This document shows, in pieces, positions 1 through 7,954 of a stretch of DNA of 64,000 bases. The stretch comes from Pseudoalteromonas lipolytica. Lineage in GTDB: Bacteria > Pseudomonadota > Gammaproteobacteria > Enterobacterales > Alteromonadaceae. The notes under the pieces were generated by a model. The model was not told the origin of the DNA. It saw only the letters and a program-made list of their open reading frames with translations, and made no database searches. Position numbers and translations under genes: made by a program. Where the stretch lies: the NCBI RefSeq assembly GCF_900116435.1, contig NZ_FPAZ01000006.1:62001-126000 (forward strand), in the 5' to 3' direction. Positions within the stretch are counted from its first letter, which is position 1, and each line of letters begins with the position of its first letter.

Positions 1-14
1 ATTTGCAGAAAAAC

Positions 15-28
15 TGTAAGCGCTTACA
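15..28. promoter_or_regulatory. LacI-family operator palindrome
   Basis: TGTAAGCGCTTACA is a perfect 14-bp inverted repeat with the central CG typical of LacI-family operators. It lies 62 bp before the preferred start of the GH1 gene, and a LacI-type regulator gene ends the same cluster. Inference: it is the binding site for that regulator. A promoter should overlap it, but it would lie partly outside the window. Confidence 0.7.
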
Positions 29-90
29 ACTGACTACTATGCTGTATGCCAGCCGCCTTACACAATCAATGCGAAGGAAGACTATCCACT

Positions 91-1425
91 GTGTTTAAAA
101 CTATTTCTCTTTTGCCCGACTCGTATTTACTCAAGCCCGAGTTTACCTTTGGTGTTGCTACTGCCTCATTTCAAATTGAAGGCGCACGGGATACACGCTT
201 AGCGTGTATTTGGGACTCTTTTTGCGAAAAACCTTCCGCCATTGCCGATAACAGTAACGGTGATATAGCGTGCGATCATGTTACACATTGGCGACACGAT
301 ATTGAGATGATTGCTGATTTAGCCGTTGATGCCTATCGTTTATCTATTTCATGGCCTCGGGTAATCAACGAGGATGGCTCTGTAAACTCACAAGGCATGG
401 CATTTTATACTGAGTTACTCAGCGCACTTAAAGCACGCAATATCAAAACATATGTCACCTTATACCACTGGGATTTACCCCAGCACCTTGAAGACAAAGG
501 GGGCTGGCTGAATCGCGAAACAGCCTACAAGTTCCAGGACTATGCCGACAAAGTCAGTCGTCACTTAGGTGACTTGGTTGACTCTTTTGCCACGTTGAAC
601 GAACCGTTTTGTAGTGCGTATTTAGGCTACGAAATTGGTGTGCATGCACCGGGCATAAAAAGCCAGCAAGCAGGTCGTCAAGCGGCTCATCATCTATTAC
701 TGGCTCATGGTTTGGCTATGCAAGTATTACGAAAAAACTGCCCTAATACCGAGGCAGGTATCGTATTAAACTTCAGTCCAACCTACCCACTGACAGAGAA
801 TGATTGCAACGCAGCAAAGCTTGCTGACCAATACCATAATCAGTGGTACATTAAAGCGGTTTTAGAGGGATGCTATCCCCCGCTTTTTGATGACTTAGCG
901 GCGGATGTAAAACCCATTATCGAAGCCGATGATATGGCAATTATTAGTCAATCTGTCGACTTTATTGGCGTTAATTACTATACCCGCATACACTACAAAA
1001 GCACGCCTGATGGCTGGTTTGAAGAAGCCCCGCTGACCGATGTGCGTGTCACCGATATGGGCTGGGAAGTTTACCCAGAAGGCCTAACTGAGCTGCTTGT
1101 TTCATTACATCAGCACTATAATTTACCCAAAATGTATATCACCGAAAATGGTGCAGCCATGGCTGATAGTTTAGTAGATGGTGAAGTATACGATATTGAA
1201 CGCGTTGATTATTATCACACTCATTTAAATGCTGTGTGTAATGCAATTCGCCAAGGCGTTAATATTCAAGGCTATTTTGCATGGAGCTTAATGGATAACT
1301 TTGAATGGGCATATGGTTATGAAAAACGTTTTGGGTTAGTTTATATCGACTATCAAAGCCAACAACGCATTTTAAAAGAAAGTGCAAAGCAGTATCGCGC
1401 ACTGTTAAAGCAGCGAAAAAAATAA
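91..1425 (+). CDS. GH1 family beta-glucosidase
   Basis: Glycoside hydrolase family 1 enzyme, expected to release glucose from cellobiose or other beta-glucosides in the cytoplasm. The TIM-barrel hallmarks are visible: an early FGVATASFQIEG motif, the acid/base glutamate in TLNEP (about residue 171) and the nucleophile in YITENG (about residue 352). The frame is open from an ATG at 46, but GTG at 91 is preferred because GAAGGAAG stands just before it and the extra 15 residues do not look like a GH1 N-terminus; that gives 444 residues, normal for the family. No signal peptide is seen. It is followed after 18 bp by a GPH-type sugar symporter and then a LacI repressor, which supports a beta-glucoside uptake and hydrolysis unit. 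Exact substrate is not determinable from sequence. Confidence 0.93.
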   Translation: MFKTISLLPDSYLLKPEFTFGVATASFQIEGARDTRLACIWDSFCEKPSAIADNSNGDIACDHVTHWRHDIEMIADLAVDAYRLSISWPRVINEDGSVNSQGMAFYTELLSALKARNIKTYVTLYHWDLPQHLEDKGGWLNRETAYKFQDYADKVSRHLGDLVDSFATLNEPFCSAYLGYEIGVHAPGIKSQQAGRQAAHHLLLAHGLAMQVLRKNCPNTEAGIVLNFSPTYPLTENDCNAAKLADQYHNQWYIKAVLEGCYPPLFDDLAADVKPIIEADDMAIISQSVDFIGVNYYTRIHYKSTPDGWFEEAPLTDVRVTDMGWEVYPEGLTELLVSLHQHYNLPKMYITENGAAMADSLVDGEVYDIERVDYYHTHLNAVCNAIRQGVNIQGYFAWSLMDNFEWAYGYEKRFGLVYIDYQSQQRILKESAKQYRALLKQRKK

Positions 1426-1443
1426 TAACAAACGAGAACACAC

Positions 1444-2775
1444 ATGCTGACAACAAAAGAAAAGATAGCTTATGGCTTAGGAGATACAGCGAGTAACATT
1501 ATCTTTCAAACGGTAATGTTATTTTTAACTTTTTTCTATACCGATATTTTTGGTATCTCGCCAGCAGTTGTCGGCACCCTGTTCTTAGTGGTAAGAGTCG
1601 TTGATGCGATTACCGATCCACTTATGGGCGCATTAACCGACTCGACACGCACTAAATATGGCAGTTACCGGCCTTATTTGCTGTGGCTGGCTGTGCCATT
1701 TGGGGTGATTAGTATGATCACCTTCACAACCCCCGATTTACCCGAGTCGGGCAAGGTCATTTACGCCTTTATCACCTACACACTCCTTATGCTTGTGTAT
1801 ACCGCTATCAATATCCCTTACTCTGCTTTAGGGGGCGTATTAAGCCCAGACCCTAAGCAACGCGTATCTATACAGTCTTATCGATTTGTATTCGGTATGT
1901 TAGGAGGATTGATTGTCAGTGCCTGTACTTTACCGCTAGTAAATTGGTTAGGTAAAGGTGATAACGCCCTAGGTTATCAGCTTACTATGGCACTGATGAG
2001 TGGCTTGGGTGTGGTGTTATTTTTAATCTGTTTTCGCTTTACCAAAGAGCGTGTTATAGCCGAGCATAACAGCTCTCTGAGCTGGAAAAGCCGCATGAGC
2101 ACCTTATTGCAAAACGGCCCGTTTAAGGTACTTTGTTTTGCCGCCGTTATGCTTTTAACCAGTATGGTACTTCGTACTACCTTGGCAATTTATTACGTCA
2201 AGTATGTTCTTGGCGAAGCTGAACTGGTCACTTACTTTATTACAATTGGCATGATAGGTAATATTTTAGGCTGTGCTTGTGCGCAACCACTCAGTAAACG
2301 TGTCGATAAAAAAACGGCCTATATTCGCTTACAATACATCTCGGCCATCATTAGTTGCGTGGCATTTTGGTTACCGAGCGAACAGTTAGCACTTGCCTTT
2401 ATTATTTACTTTTTATGGTGCTTTTTCACCCAAATGGCCACCCCGTTACTGTGGGCCAAAATGGCCGACACGATTGACTATGGTCAATGGAAAACCGGTG
2501 AGCGATTAACCGGCCTAGTGTATGCCAGTGTGGTGTTTTTCATTAAGCTTGGCCTTGCTTTGGGTGGGGCTATTGCTGGCTGGTTACTCGCATTTTACGG
2601 TTACGAAGCAAACACAACGCTGAGTAATCAAACACTGTCGGGAATTTTGATTTCATTTACGCTATACCCTGCAATTGGCAGCGTGCTTGTCGCCTTAATC
2701 ATGAAAAGGTATATTCTCGATAATAAAACAGTTGAGCAGATCAGTGCTGACTTGTCACTGAAAAATCATCCATAA
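1444..2775 (+). CDS. GPH-family sugar:cation symporter (MFS)
   Basis: Inner-membrane transporter of 443 residues with about twelve hydrophobic helices. The loop after TM2 carries the glycoside-pentoside-hexuronide signature DPLMGALTDSTRTKYGSYRP (residues about 53-72), as in MelB and XylP relatives, and a second family-typical segment GERLTGLVYAS lies in the C-terminal half. It probably imports the glycoside hydrolysed by the upstream GH1 enzyme, driven by H+ or Na+. It sits 18 bp after the glucosidase stop and 23 bp before the LacI gene, so the three genes likely form one transcript. The sugar and coupling ion are not known. Confidence 0.9.
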   Translation: MLTTKEKIAYGLGDTASNIIFQTVMLFLTFFYTDIFGISPAVVGTLFLVVRVVDAITDPLMGALTDSTRTKYGSYRPYLLWLAVPFGVISMITFTTPDLPESGKVIYAFITYTLLMLVYTAINIPYSALGGVLSPDPKQRVSIQSYRFVFGMLGGLIVSACTLPLVNWLGKGDNALGYQLTMALMSGLGVVLFLICFRFTKERVIAEHNSSLSWKSRMSTLLQNGPFKVLCFAAVMLLTSMVLRTTLAIYYVKYVLGEAELVTYFITIGMIGNILGCACAQPLSKRVDKKTAYIRLQYISAIISCVAFWLPSEQLALAFIIYFLWCFFTQMATPLLWAKMADTIDYGQWKTGERLTGLVYASVVFFIKLGLALGGAIAGWLLAFYGYEANTTLSNQTLSGILISFTLYPAIGSVLVALIMKRYILDNKTVEQISADLSLKNHP

Positions 2776-2798
2776 TTTGGGTTTTAAAAAGGAATAAC

Positions 2799-3803
2799 AT
2801 GGCCACCATTTACGAGGTGTCGAAACTAGCGGGTGTATCACTTGCGACTGTTTCAAGAGTAATGAATAACAACGCTAATGTTAGTGATGCCACTCGCAAA
2901 AAAGTTACCGCAGCGATGGATGAACTTGGTTATAGACCTAACTCAATCGCTCAATCATTAGCGTCGAATTGCTCAAACAGTGTTGGCCTTTTGGTATCTG
3001 AATTACATGGTCCCTTTTATGGACCGATGATGAGCGGTATAGAAAATACTTTTCGCAATCAAAAAAAGCACTTAATTATCGCCGCAGGCCACAGTAATGA
3101 AGAGCGTGAAAAACAAGGCATTGAATTCCTTATTAGTCGTAATTGTGACGGGCTTATTTTACATGTTGAAGCCGTAAGTGATGACTACCTTATAAAACTC
3201 AGTAAAAGCCAAGTACCCTTTGTGCTAATCAATCGCTTTATTAGTGAATTAAGCGATCGGTGCATTATTTTAAACAATATTAAAGGTGGCTACCTTGCAA
3301 CGAAACATGTGCTTGAACAAGGCCATAAACAGATTGCATATATTAGTGGTCCACTTTGGAAAAAAGACGCGCAAGACCGTCTTGAAGGCCATAAAAAAGC
3401 ACTCGCAGAGTATGGGTTACCCTTTGATGAACAATTACTTTATCAAGGTGACTTTATGGAAGCCAGCGGGTTTACAGGCCTAAAAACGCTTTATCAACAC
3501 GCTAAGCCGTTTAGTGCGGTTATTTGTGCCAATGACGAGATGGCAACCGGTGCTATGGCGAGCGCCAGAGAGCTCGGTCTCACACTCCCTGATCAACTTT
3601 CTATAATGGGTTACGATAATGTGTTTTTTACACGCCATGTTTACCCCCCTCTCAGTACCATAAACTACCCTATTAACGAAATGGGCAAAATGGCGGCAGA
3701 TTGGGTGTTGAGCCACGTTTATCAAAAGCAAACGGCTCCTTTGCAAACCGTATTTGAACCTGAGCTGGTTGTAAGGCAGTCGATAACAACTAACCCTCAA
3801 TAA
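2799..3803 (+). CDS. LacI-family transcriptional regulator
   Basis: DNA-binding repressor of 334 residues. The N-terminal helix-turn-helix (IYEVSKLAGVSLATVSRVMN, residues about 4-23) is followed by the hinge helix near RPNSIAQSLAS and then a periplasmic-binding-protein-like effector domain (about 60-330). A good ribosome site (AAAAGGAATAAC) precedes the ATG. It is the last gene of the glucosidase cluster and most likely acts on the palindrome at 15-28, released by the incoming glycoside or a breakdown product. Its 3' end overlaps the convergent hybrid-kinase gene by 14 bp, so no intergenic terminator separates the two. Confidence 0.93.
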   Translation: MATIYEVSKLAGVSLATVSRVMNNNANVSDATRKKVTAAMDELGYRPNSIAQSLASNCSNSVGLLVSELHGPFYGPMMSGIENTFRNQKKHLIIAAGHSNEEREKQGIEFLISRNCDGLILHVEAVSDDYLIKLSKSQVPFVLINRFISELSDRCIILNNIKGGYLATKHVLEQGHKQIAYISGPLWKKDAQDRLEGHKKALAEYGLPFDEQLLYQGDFMEASGFTGLKTLYQHAKPFSAVICANDEMATGAMASARELGLTLPDQLSIMGYDNVFFTRHVYPPLSTINYPINEMGKMAADWVLSHVYQKQTAPLQTVFEPELVVRQSITTNPQ

Positions 3804-5757
3804 GCTGGGTTAACAAGCCTAAGTTAATCGGCTTTAACAGCACTTGATCAATATCTAACTGTTCAATTTTTTCTGGTTCTGGCTCAGCCCCACTGACAAT
3901 AACTAACGTTAAGTTGGGGTAAAGCTGTTTAACTTCGCGTGCTAAATCAAGTCCTTCACCATCAGGTAGGTGCATATCAAGTAACACTTTATCGAAGTGT
4001 TGGTCCGTGTGTAAGGTTTGTAGGCACGCCTTATAACTGGCTGCAATCACCGTTTCGACACCCAAGCTTTCTAACAATAGCTGCGTAATTTGCGCGGCAT
4101 CACTATCATCTTCCACCAGCAAGTAGCGCGTACTTTGTTGTGTTATGGCGGGGCAATCATCACGTGCCACGACGGGGTCGGTTTTTCCTTGGCAAATATA
4201 ATGGTTAAGCACATGGTAAAGTAGACCTGAATCAAGGGGTTTCGCTATCATGTCATTAAAGCCAAGCGCGGTAAGTTCGCTTTTAACGCCTTTCATTGTG
4301 GCGGCTGTTAACGCAATAATAGGACCTTGGTAACCCATTTTTCTGAGCTCTATGGTTGCTTCTTTGCCGCCCATAACAGGCATGTGCAAATCGATAAAAA
4401 CAATATCAAACGTCTTACCATTTTTTTCAGCAGCGGCCACTTTTTCAATCGCTTGTTTGCCGTTTTCAGCGTATTCAACATCAGCCCCTGTGCTGGCGAT
4501 CATATGGCCCACTAAAATACGCAAATCTTTTAAATCATCTACAACTAACACACGGCCATGGGTGGTCAAGGTCGTTAACTTTTGTTGGTAATCTGGATTC
4601 GAATCAAAGCGAAGTCGTTGGCGTTCAACATCGCGAATATTGCCAGGGTAAATCGACAAGGTGAACTCAGACCCGACTCCCTGAGTTGACTCCAAACTGA
4701 TTGACCCCTGCATACGCGTTAACAGCTCAGAACAAATAGCAAGGCCTAGGCCTGCTCCGCCCACATCGCGTGATTCAACATCGGCAATTTGTTCAAACGG
4801 TTTAAAGATAATAGCTTGCTTTTCTGGTGCAATACCCAGCCCTGTATCTTTAATACTAAAAAACAGCATTTCGCGCTCATTAACCCACGCAGTCCATGCG
4901 CGCACGACAATTTCACCGTGGTTCGTAAACTTAATCGCGTTATTAATAATATTAATTAAAATCTGTCGTAAGCGCGTGGCGTCTGAATTAATGATCAAAG
5001 GCAGGGCTTGCTGCGATTCAAATCGCAATGATAACCCCTTATCAATCGCAGATACCCGCATCAGCGTGTACACATCAGCCATCAAGCTATCAAGGTTTAC
5101 ATCACTGCAGTTCAACTCAAGTTTATCTGCAGCAATTTTAGACAAATCAAGTACATCGTTTAACAAACTCAAAAGATGCTTACCGTTTCTGTAAATCACC
5201 CCGAGCTCATTCTGCGCATGCTGGTTTTTTTCACTTTGCATTAATAGCTCAGTGTAGCCAAGAATTGACGACAAAGGGGTGCGTAACTCATGACTCAAGT
5301 GCGCTAAAAAACGGTCTTTCGAGCGGTTTTCAGCTTCGGCTTTTAAACGCTCAACACGCTCATCTTCGACTTCTCGTCGCGCTAGTGCGTAACGTATCGC
5401 GCGCGCAAAACGCCCTGAGCTCATTTCGCTTTTGACTAAGTAGTCAACAGCTCCCGCATCGAGCGCTGCGGAATCAAGCATTTCGTCAGACTGCCCCGTA
5501 AGCATAATTATCGGGCCGCGAAAACCATTCGCAACAGCCCGTTTTAGCACTTCTAATCCGTCCGATGCCCCTAAGCGATAATCTAACAAACAAATATCAT
5601 GTTTGTTCTCACTCAGTACACCAATCGCCTGCTCAGGGCAGCTTAACCATTCAACATCAAATGTATGGGAACCCAGTTGCTCTAAGTAATCACAGGTCAG
5701 AATATAATCATCTTCATCGTCTTCTACTAACAGTAATCGGGTTACCTTATCTAACAT
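3790..5757 (-). CDS. Hybrid histidine kinase REC-HisKA-HATPase-REC-REC
   Basis: Soluble kinase of 655 residues with no membrane segment. Order: receiver 1 (about 6-125, phospho-acceptor D59 and conserved K109), a short coiled coil, HisKA with H156 in FLAHLSHELRTPL, an HATPase domain with N, G1 (DTGLGI) and G2 (GAGLGLAI) boxes up to about 375, receiver 2 (about 400-520, FIDLHMP), and receiver 3 (about 540-650, LLDMHLP). Each receiver keeps its acidic pocket and aspartate. It is the last gene of the phosphorelay operon, 10 bp after the single-receiver gene. The N-terminal receiver probably takes the input; two C-terminal receivers without an Hpt domain suggest a phosphate sink or a relay to a separate histidine protein. 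The stop overlaps the convergent LacI gene. Confidence 0.92.
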   Translation of the reverse strand: MLDKVTRLLLVEDDEDDYILTCDYLEQLGSHTFDVEWLSCPEQAIGVLSENKHDICLLDYRLGASDGLEVLKRAVANGFRGPIIMLTGQSDEMLDSAALDAGAVDYLVKSEMSSGRFARAIRYALARREVEDERVERLKAEAENRSKDRFLAHLSHELRTPLSSILGYTELLMQSEKNQHAQNELGVIYRNGKHLLSLLNDVLDLSKIAADKLELNCSDVNLDSLMADVYTLMRVSAIDKGLSLRFESQQALPLIINSDATRLRQILINIINNAIKFTNHGEIVVRAWTAWVNEREMLFFSIKDTGLGIAPEKQAIIFKPFEQIADVESRDVGGAGLGLAICSELLTRMQGSISLESTQGVGSEFTLSIYPGNIRDVERQRLRFDSNPDYQQKLTTLTTHGRVLVVDDLKDLRILVGHMIASTGADVEYAENGKQAIEKVAAAEKNGKTFDIVFIDLHMPVMGGKEATIELRKMGYQGPIIALTAATMKGVKSELTALGFNDMIAKPLDSGLLYHVLNHYICQGKTDPVVARDDCPAITQQSTRYLLVEDDSDAAQITQLLLESLGVETVIAASYKACLQTLHTDQHFDKVLLDMHLPDGEGLDLAREVKQLYPNLTLVIVSGAEPEPEKIEQLDIDQVLLKPINLGLLTQLIEG

Positions 5758-5767
5758 TGCTTATCCT

Positions 5768-6229
5768 TTAATCATTATTTGATGGCGGTAGTTCAACAAA
5801 CTCGACCCAGTATTTTCCTAAGGTTTTCATGAGCTCGACTAATCCATCAAAAGTAACCGGTTTGGTGATATAAGAGGCTGCACCTAAGTCGTAGCCTTTG
5901 ATCATATCTTCCTCTTGCTTTGATGTAGTAAGAATAACAACCGGAATCCCTTTTAAATTAGGGTTAGACTTAATCGCTTGTAACGCTTCACGTCCATCCA
6001 TGCGAGGCATATTTAAATCAAGCAATATGAGCCCTGGACGCGGCGAGTTTTCCTTCTCACTGAACTTGCCTTTTCGTTCAAGGTATTCAAGTAGCTCAAC
6101 ACCATCTTCAACAAAAAACAGCTCATTGAGTACGCGACTTTCAGCTAAAGCGTCTTGGGTTAATAAACGATCGTCTTCATCGTCATCTGCCATTAAAATG
6201 GTTATGGGTTTTACTTTATTAAGTGGCAT
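5768..6229 (-). CDS. Single-domain response regulator (Rcp1-like receiver)
   Basis: Receiver of 153 residues with no output domain. The acidic pocket D15-D17, the phospho-acceptor D71 in LILLDLNMPRMDG, and the downstream T/K positions (VVILTTS; ASYITKP) are intact. The long segment between beta-2 and the aspartate (VEDGVELLEYLERKG) is typical of the Rcp1 type that partners phytochrome-like kinases. Its ATG begins directly after the TAG stop of the CHASE3 kinase, so translation is coupled and that kinase, whose H-box is of the same class, is the probable phosphate donor. Confidence 0.92.
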   Translation of the reverse strand: MPLNKVKPITILMADDDEDDRLLTQDALAESRVLNELFFVEDGVELLEYLERKGKFSEKENSPRPGLILLDLNMPRMDGREALQAIKSNPNLKGIPVVILTTSKQEEDMIKGYDLGAASYITKPVTFDGLVELMKTLGKYWVEFVELPPSNND

Positions 6230-7708
6230 CTAAGCCTCTCCTTGCAATGTGAAAAGTGATGTTTCCACAGGTAGTTTAATAGTGAAGCTTGCACCCTCAC
6301 CCACTTGACTGGTTGCTGTAATTTCACCACCGTGGCGTTCTACGATTCGTCGGCATACAGACAAGCCAATTCCAGTGCCTTTGTATTGCGAACGACCATG
6401 AAGGCGCTGAAATGGAACAAATATTTTTTCTAAGTACTCTTCAGAGAAGCCAATACCGTTATCTGAAATAGTAATAATTTCCCACGCAACATCGCTGTTG
6501 TGTGCAGGGCTAAACTCTTCAGTCCGTTGATAGGAAATGGTAATGATAGGTGGCACATTTTCACGTCTAAATTTAACGGCATTAGAAAGAATATTTAAAA
6601 ACAGTTGCAGCATCTGACTCGGATCAGCTTGAATATGCGGTAACGTATCTAAGTTTACCGTTGCCTCTGACTCTTTAATGGCAATCTCAAGGTCATCTAA
6701 CACTTCATGAACGACCTCGTTAAGGTCTGTATCAATAAAGTCTTTGCCACGGGTTGTAACTCGCGAAAACTCTAATAAGTCATTAATCAAATTAGACATG
6801 CGCTGCGCCGCATTTTTCATACGATTAATATAATCGAGGCCTTTTTCACCCAAATCGTCTTTGAACATACTTTCGAGCCGATCACTAAACGCCTGAATTT
6901 TCCTCAGAGGCTCTTGTAAATCATGGCTGGCGACAAACGCAAACTCTTCTAGCTCTCGGTTCGAGCGACTTAATTCGTCTGAATAAATGGTTAACTCTTG
7001 GGTACGTTCTGACACTTTAGCGGCCAATGTTTCATTTTGCACTTCTAAATCTGCACGGTATTTTGCTGCATTAAGTGAGTTGATCCGCGTCAAAATAAAC
7101 ATGCCAATGATCAATAGCGTACTGGTCACCGCAGTGATCACAAAAGTCAGTTTTGCGTCGTTTTTGATTTGCGATAATTTAGCAAACTGTTCGACTTTAA
7201 AATTAAGTTCGCGCATATGAATTTCATCAACAGCAGCGCGAATGTCTTTGTAAAGTTCGCGCCCTTTATCTGTTAAAAGCAAACGCCGAGCTTTCACGTT
7301 TTTATCGGCCAAAGCAAGATCCGTAATTTGGCTCATTATTGCGATTTTGTCATTCACTAAAAAAATAAACCGCGCAATACGCTCAGCCTGACCGGGTATC
7401 TCTGAATGTAAACTTTTAACCAGCATAATTTGCGCTTGCATAGACGCAATCGCATCATTGTATGGCAGCAAATAATCTTCACGGTCTGTCAGTAAATAAC
7501 CTCGTTGACCCGACTCAGCTTGCACCACCGATAAATGTAATCGTTCAATGGCAGTATTTAGCGAATTGGTGTTATCAAGACTATTTTGTGTCTCTGTCAG
7601 TGAGCGAATCGTATTTACTGCCAAAATGGCATTGGCTATCACAATACACAGAACAATCGCTATAAAGCCTGCCCAATTTAATGTGATTTTTCCCTTTTGT
7701 TTATGCAT
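6230..7708 (-). CDS. CHASE3-type membrane sensor histidine kinase
   Basis: Membrane kinase of 492 residues. TM1 (about 12-32) and TM2 (about 187-208) bracket a periplasmic, mostly helical region with the CHASE3-like signature VVQAESGQRGYLLT (61-74). A coiled coil (about 215-255) joins HisKA with H262 in FAFVASHDLQEPLRKI, the H-box class seen in phytochrome-like kinases, then an HATPase domain with N-box (LSNAVKF), DNGIGF and GTGIGLSV. It is third in the operon, 22 bp after the DHp-only gene and abutting the single-receiver gene. The periplasmic signal is unknown. Confidence 0.92.
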   Translation of the reverse strand: MHKQKGKITLNWAGFIAIVLCIVIANAILAVNTIRSLTETQNSLDNTNSLNTAIERLHLSVVQAESGQRGYLLTDREDYLLPYNDAIASMQAQIMLVKSLHSEIPGQAERIARFIFLVNDKIAIMSQITDLALADKNVKARRLLLTDKGRELYKDIRAAVDEIHMRELNFKVEQFAKLSQIKNDAKLTFVITAVTSTLLIIGMFILTRINSLNAAKYRADLEVQNETLAAKVSERTQELTIYSDELSRSNRELEEFAFVASHDLQEPLRKIQAFSDRLESMFKDDLGEKGLDYINRMKNAAQRMSNLINDLLEFSRVTTRGKDFIDTDLNEVVHEVLDDLEIAIKESEATVNLDTLPHIQADPSQMLQLFLNILSNAVKFRRENVPPIITISYQRTEEFSPAHNSDVAWEIITISDNGIGFSEEYLEKIFVPFQRLHGRSQYKGTGIGLSVCRRIVERHGGEITATSQVGEGASFTIKLPVETSLFTLQGEA

Positions 7709-7730
7709 TTTCTTCCCAATGGCTTATTCG

Positions 7731-7940
7731 TTAATCGCTGGTATGCGTATCACTAATTTGCTGAAGTTGCTCACTACATTGCTGGCAATTGGCGATAATC
7801 TTATCAAGCGCGGCCAATGCTTTTTCTTTAGGCATATCGTTTTCTAATACGAGCTTAACTAACTCTGCATTCATTGAAATACGGTTAAGTGGTGCGCGAG
7901 CATCGTGTACCAACTGACGTAAAGACTCGTGATTATTCAT
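7731..7940 (-). CDS. Stand-alone HisKA/DHp-like small protein
   Basis: A 69-residue protein that reads as an isolated histidine-kinase dimerisation and phospho-acceptor hairpin. H12 lies in LVHDARAPLNRI, matching the H-box pattern H-(D/E)-x-R-x-P-L, and the second helix (about 42-62) has the amphipathic pattern of DHp helix 2. There is no ATP-binding domain, membrane segment or signal peptide. An ATCC-free but GGA-type ribosome site (AAAAGGATAAAAA) precedes the ATG. It lies 15 bp after the sigma54-type regulator and 22 bp before the CHASE3 kinase, same strand. Inference: it passes phosphate between receivers or binds a kinase as an adaptor. Alternative: a decayed kinase remnant, less likely given its intact motif and tight operon spacing. 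Confidence 0.75.
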   Translation of the reverse strand: MNNHESLRQLVHDARAPLNRISMNAELVKLVLENDMPKEKALAALDKIIANCQQCSEQLQQISDTHTSD

Positions 7941-7954
7941 TTTTTATCCTTTTT

